Positions 60,740-64,000 of a stretch of DNA of 64,000 nucleotides are shown here, piece by piece. Source of the stretch: Hymenobacter sp. CRA2. Lineage in GTDB: Bacteria > Bacteroidota > Bacteroidia > Cytophagales > Hymenobacteraceae. Each line of letters begins with the position of its first letter. The stretch's first letter is position 1. Where the stretch lies: positions 248,001 to 312,000 of the forward strand of contig NZ_MVBC01000002.1 of NCBI RefSeq assembly GCF_002007105.1. The letters are read 5' to 3'. The translations under genes were made by a program, and so were the position numbers. The notes under the pieces are model-generated. The model did not search any database. It was not told the DNA's origin and worked only from the letters and a program-made list of their open reading frames with translations.

Positions 60740-61996
60740 ATGCAAGTTTCCAAAATGGCCGGCAGCCTGATCGGCTCCGAAATCATCAAAATCGGCAACG
60801 AAGTCAACGACATGATCCGCAAGGGGGAGCAAATCTGCAACCTCACCATCGGCGACTTCGACTCCAGCATTTACCCCATCCCGGCCGAACTGGAAGCCGG
60901 CATCACCGAAGCCTACCAGGCCGGCAACACCAACTACCCGCCTGCCAACGGCGTGCTGGAGCTGCGCCAGAGCGTGACGCAGTTTCTGGAAACCCGCCTG
61001 GGCCTCAAGTACTCCCCCAACGACATTCTGGTGGCCGGCGGCTCGCGCCCGCTCATCTACGCCACCTACATGGCCCTGATTGACCCGGGCGACAAAGTGG
61101 TTTTCCCGGTGCCGTCGTGGAACAACAACCACTACTGCCACCTCTCGGGCGCCCAGCAGGCCATGGTGGAAACGCGCCCCGAAAACAACTTTATGCCTAC
61201 CGCGGCCGACGTGGCCCCGCACCTCGAAGGCGCGACCCTGCTGGCTCTCTGCTCCCCGCTGAACCCCACCGGCACCGTCTTCTCCAAGGCCGACCTGGAA
61301 GAAATCTGCGACCTGGTCATTGCCGAAAACCAGCGCCGCGGCCCCGACGCCAAGCCGCTGTACATCATGTACGACCAGATTTATTGGTTGCTGACCTTCG
61401 GCGAGACCGAGCACTACGACCCGGTGAACCTGCGCCCCGAGCTGCGCGAGTACGTCATCTACATCGACGGCATCAGCAAGGCGCTGGCCGCCACCGGCGT
61501 GCGCGTAGGCTACGCCTTCGGCCCGAGCAATGTCATCGATAAGATGAAGTCCATTCTGGGTCACATCGGCGCCTGGGCCCCCAAGGCCGAGCAGGTGGCC
61601 ACAGCTCAGTACCTGCCCCGCACCGAGGAGGTTGACGGCTTCGTCGACGCGTTCCGCGACAAAGTGCAGGTCAGCCTCGAAACGCTCTACCAGGGCTTTC
61701 AGGACCTCAAGCAGCAGGGCTACCCGGTAGATGCGGTAGTACCGATGGGCGCTATCTACCTCACCATCAAGCTCGACGTGCTGGGCAAGACTACGCCCGC
61801 CGGCCAAGTGCTTAGCTCTACCAAGGAGCTGACCTCGTACCTCATCAGCGAAGCTTGCCTGGCCCTGGTGCCGTTCAGCGCCTTCGGCACGCCACACTCG
61901 GCACCGTGGTTCCGCGCCTCGGTGGGCGGCGCCTCGCTGGAATCCATCCAGGCCGCCCTGCCCCGTCTGAAAGCCGCGCTGGACAAGCTGCAATAA
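60740..61996 (+). CDS. Class I/II pyridoxal-phosphate aminotransferase
   Basis: 418 aa. PLP-fold type I: YPPANGVLELRQSVTQFL, SPLNPTGTVFSKADLEEICD (NPTG motif), MYDQIYWLL (Asp pairing with PLP), DGISKALAATGVRVGY (Schiff-base Lys in SKALA) and FRASVGGASLESI (substrate-carboxylate Arg). Family similarity is to aspartate/aromatic aminotransferases. The amino donor cannot be fixed. The start at 60740 fits the promoter layout; the next Met (60755) is also possible. Confidence 0.93.
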   Translation: MQVSKMAGSLIGSEIIKIGNEVNDMIRKGEQICNLTIGDFDSSIYPIPAELEAGITEAYQAGNTNYPPANGVLELRQSVTQFLETRLGLKYSPNDILVAGGSRPLIYATYMALIDPGDKVVFPVPSWNNNHYCHLSGAQQAMVETRPENNFMPTAADVAPHLEGATLLALCSPLNPTGTVFSKADLEEICDLVIAENQRRGPDAKPLYIMYDQIYWLLTFGETEHYDPVNLRPELREYVIYIDGISKALAATGVRVGYAFGPSNVIDKMKSILGHIGAWAPKAEQVATAQYLPRTEEVDGFVDAFRDKVQVSLETLYQGFQDLKQQGYPVDAVVPMGAIYLTIKLDVLGKTTPAGQVLSSTKELTSYLISEACLALVPFSAFGTPHSAPWFRASVGGASLESIQAALPRLKAALDKLQ

Positions 61997-62007
61997 GTCG
62001 CAGGACA

Positions 62008-62057
62008 AACCAAAAGAACGTCATTCCTCGGCTGCGCTCGGAATGACGTTCTGGTTG
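62008..62057. terminator. Inverted repeat after the aminotransferase gene
   Basis: 13-bp perfect stem AGAACGTCATTCC/GGAATGACGTTCT (62015-62027/62040-62052) with outer AACC/GGTT. It sits between convergent genes and can act as a terminator, but it also shares the ACGTCAT core with the long inverted repeat at 12949-13062. Confidence 0.55.
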
Positions 62058-62077
62058 TGCCGTTGTGAAACGAAGCA

Positions 62078-62392
62078 CTACTCGCCGGCGGCCCTGTCAG
62101 GGCCGCCGGTTTTTTTGGCGGCTGCCCGCTGCTGCCGCAGTACTTCGTCGGTGCGGGTATCGATGTAGAGCTGCTCCACTTTCTCCCGGGCCCAGGGCAT
62201 ACGGCGCAGAAAGTTCAGGCTGCTTTTGATGGTGGGGTTGTTGGCAAAGCAGTTGATGCGAATCAGGCGGTCCAGCTCCTGCCAGCCGTAGTGCTGCACG
62301 AGGTAGTCCAGGATCTGGGCCAGCTTGACGCCGTGCAGCTCGCGGATGAGGTAGCCGTTTTCGTCGCGGACTTCGTCGGGGTAAGCGGGCAT
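62078..62392 (-). CDS. VF530/DUF2132 family small DNA-binding protein
   Basis: 104 aa. HGVKLAQILDYLVQHYGWQELDR, then INCFANNPTIKSSLNFLRRM and PWAREKVEQLY are the near-invariant VF530 pattern. The family is small, cytoplasmic and reported as DNA-binding in structural studies. A charged tail (RQQRAAAKKTGGPDRAAGE) follows. The ATG at 62392 lies 26 bp below a perfect -7 box. Confidence 0.92.
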   Translation of the reverse strand: MPAYPDEVRDENGYLIRELHGVKLAQILDYLVQHYGWQELDRLIRINCFANNPTIKSSLNFLRRMPWAREKVEQLYIDTRTDEVLRQQRAAAKKTGGPDRAAGE

Positions 62393-62418
62393 CGGTAAAG
62401 GAGAGGTTAGAAGAATTG

Positions 62419-62426
62419 CAAAGGTA
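62419..62426 (-). promoter_or_regulatory. -7 box of the VF530 gene
   Basis: TACCTTTG on the minus strand, a perfect TAnnTTTG. The surrounding gap 62393-62771 holds no gene. Confidence 0.55.
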
Positions 62427-62700
62427 AGCCAGCCGGCATGTTAGTGTCCCGGCCAGGTGGTTTACGTCGGTGGGCGCAAACCGTGACCCCCACCCCTACG
62501 GCCGCGGCCCAAAACAGCTGAGCCTGCCCCTTAGAAACCCAAGGCCAGTTACGGAAGCGGCCAGTCGCCACGAAACGGTAACCTCAGGCTAAGTGCCCAC
62601 CGCCCAGACCTCTGCTGCAACGAACGAATTCTGCAGATGCACACGCCCCGGCTGGTCGGGGAATGACTAATTATGCGTGCGCCGTAGCGGCGGTCCTGGC

Positions 62701-62708
62701 TACCTTTA
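62701..62708 (+). promoter_or_regulatory. Possible -7 box of the FG-GAP-like gene
   Basis: TACCTTTA, one mismatch to TAnnTTTG, 63 bp before the ATG at 62772. Confidence 0.4.
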
Positions 62709-62771
62709 CGCTGGACATTATTACCTACTTGGCAGCCACCATCCCGCTGCCCTTCCTGCCTTTCTATTTGT

Positions 62772-64000
62772 ATGGCTGATGTTTACCAGCTACCGGCCCG
62801 ACTGTGGCATCTACTTGGGTTCTGGCTGCTGCTGGCCGCGTGGAGCTTCCCGGCCCAGGCCCAGTCGCCGACGTGTGATTTATTCGCCTTGGATTCCCCC
62901 ACGCCCCGGCAGCAAAGCTTCTTCGGAGCGCGGGCCAGCGTGAGCGAGCGGTTTGCCATTGTGGGCGGCGATGCCGACGCGGGCGGCCCGGTACCCGGCA
63001 AGGCGGACATCTACGAATACGTAGGGGGCGTGTGGGTGCACCGCCAGACGCTTAGCGCCCCCGGCACCGTACCTTTCGATGCTTTCGGCCACCACGTTTA
63101 CATCGACGACAACACCGCCCTGGTAGCGGCCGACAACTACACCCGAGCCAACACGCCCGCTTACGGCCGCGGCGTGGTGTATGTGTACACCCGGCAGGGC
63201 ACGCAGTGGGTCCAAACGGGCCTGCTGGCAAACCCCAGCAGCACCATTTCCGCCTTCGGCTGGTCCTTGGCCAAGAGCGGCACCGACGTGGTGGTGGGCT
63301 GCAGCTACAACGGTACCCAGAATTTCGCCGCGTACGTGTTTCGGCAGCCGGCCGTGCCCGCCCAGCCCTGGACGCTGGTGGCTACCCTCACCCCCACCGG
63401 CCCCGACAACGGCTACGACTACGGTTACAGCGTAGCTATTGAAGGCGACAACCTCGTGGTGGGCGCCCTCGACGCGTTCGGGTTCGGGCAGTCGGCGGCT
63501 CATTTCTACCACCGCGACGCGGCCGGCACCTGGCGGCTGGCGCAGGTAGAAAACTACCCCCGCGGCAGCCGGGTGGGCATCAGCGTCGCGCTCCACGGCA
63601 ACTACGCCGCCATCGGGGCCGACATGAATGGCGGCGTGCGCATCTACGAGCGGACGGCCACCGGCTGGCACTTGAGGCAGACGCTGTTCAGCCCCGGCAC
63701 TGCCGGCCGCTTTGGCTTTAGCATGGCCATGAATGCCCGTATGCTATTGATAAGCAACAACTTCGACAACCGCTTCGGTGGCGGAGCCGGCGTGGTGTAC
63801 CGCTACGAGCTGGCCGGCAGCAGCTGGCAGCTGCGGCGGCGCTACTACGCGCCCCAGGCCCGCGCCGGCGACGGGCTCGGTACCTGGGTGGGCGTGGATC
63901 ATCACAGCAACAACTTTATTCTGGGCGCCCCGGGCCGCCTCTCGAACGCGGGGCAGGCCTTCGTGCAGTGGGCGCCCGCCGTGCAGCCCGCTGGCCCCTT
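62772..64000 (+). CDS. Secreted FG-GAP/beta-propeller-like protein, C-terminus beyond window
   Basis: 409 codons open to the window end. Signal peptide (LWHLLGFWLLLAAWSFPAQA). The mature part is a series of ~55-60-residue repeats of the type FGxxVxIDDNTALVAADNY ... YVYTRQGTQWVQ, FGWSLAKSGTDVVVGCSY ... YVFRQ, YGYSVAIEGDNLVVGALD ... FYHRD, VGISVALHGNYAAIGADM ... IYERT. This is the FG-GAP/integrin-alpha-like seven-blade pattern with a closing 'aqlyxxxgxxW' strand. Such proteins in Bacteroidota are usually T9SS cargo, but the sorting tail, if any, is off the window. Role: surface or extracellular binding, inferred. Confidence 0.85.
   Translation, partial: MADVYQLPARLWHLLGFWLLLAAWSFPAQAQSPTCDLFALDSPTPRQQSFFGARASVSERFAIVGGDADAGGPVPGKADIYEYVGGVWVHRQTLSAPGTVPFDAFGHHVYIDDNTALVAADNYTRANTPAYGRGVVYVYTRQGTQWVQTGLLANPSSTISAFGWSLAKSGTDVVVGCSYNGTQNFAAYVFRQPAVPAQPWTLVATLTPTGPDNGYDYGYSVAIEGDNLVVGALDAFGFGQSAAHFYHRDAAGTWRLAQVENYPRGSRVGISVALHGNYAAIGADMNGGVRIYERTATGWHLRQTLFSPGTAGRFGFSMAMNARMLLISNNFDNRFGGGAGVVYRYELAGSSWQLRRRYYAPQARAGDGLGTWVGVDHHSNNFILGAPGRLSNAGQAFVQWAPAVQPAGP

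Noticed and set aside
1-64000. CRISPR arrays, tRNA or rRNA genes
   Set aside because: I looked for regularly spaced repeats and tRNA T-loop patterns and found none convincing; a dedicated tRNA and CRISPR scan would settle it.

Overview
The window looks like chromosome of a high-GC member of the Bacteroidota, most likely Hymenobacter or a close relative in the Cytophagales. The support is the combination of SusC/SusD outer-membrane proteins, type IX secretion (T9SS) C-terminal sorting domains, a GldM-like protein, a hybrid one-protein two-component sensor, and -7 promoter boxes of the TAnnTTTG type instead of strong Shine-Dalgarno sites. I found no tRNA, rRNA, CRISPR array, complete insertion sequence or phage structural operon. 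The taxonomic call is inference from gene content. LAYOUT: 1-2 kb holds two overlapping minus-strand glycosyltransferases, the first cut by the window edge. 2-25 kb is mostly housekeeping and metabolism: a K+ channel with an RCK domain, a metallophosphoesterase, DNA primase, an erythromycin-esterase/ChaN-like secreted protein, Mrp and NifU-type Fe-S carriers, fumarylacetoacetase, a MATE exporter, a SET-domain protein, GlpD, a Zn-dependent alcohol dehydrogenase with a small partner, an MHS-type transporter followed by acetyl-CoA synthetase, a possible SUKH-like protein and an M28 peptidase. 25.6-43.6 kb is a polysaccharide utilisation locus (PUL): a hybrid sensor (sugar-binding domain, histidine kinase, receiver and AraC domain in one chain), SusC, SusD, a hexose-type MFS transporter, and four GH30 glycosidases with a carboxylesterase inserted between the second and third. 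Several GH30 enzymes of the subfamily-3 look suggest beta-1,6-glucan (fungal or yeast wall glucan) as substrate. 43.7-47.9 kb holds a YgjP-type metallopeptidase, a small unknown protein, a TPR protein and a flavin-reductase-fold protein. 48-57.6 kb is the least ordinary part: a 1184-aa self-processing S74 surface protein, a T9SS cargo protein, a NarL-type response regulator, a TPR histidine kinase, a GldM-like lipoprotein and a double-GNAT protein. An identical 20-bp sequence sits exactly 8 bp upstream of the -33 box of both surface-protein genes and 44 bp before the response-regulator gene, so these genes probably form one regulon. 57.7-58.7 kb is an AT-rich island with one small membrane protein, bounded by transposon-end-like sequences. 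58.7-64 kb holds alanine dehydrogenase, TsaE, an aminotransferase, a VF530-family protein and the start of a secreted FG-GAP-like protein cut by the window edge. Intergenic space is rich in dispersed palindromic elements: two head-to-head REP-like pairs, a perfect 29-bp inverted repeat, a MITE-like element and several hairpins. Long high-GC reading frames opposite real genes are common here and were not annotated.
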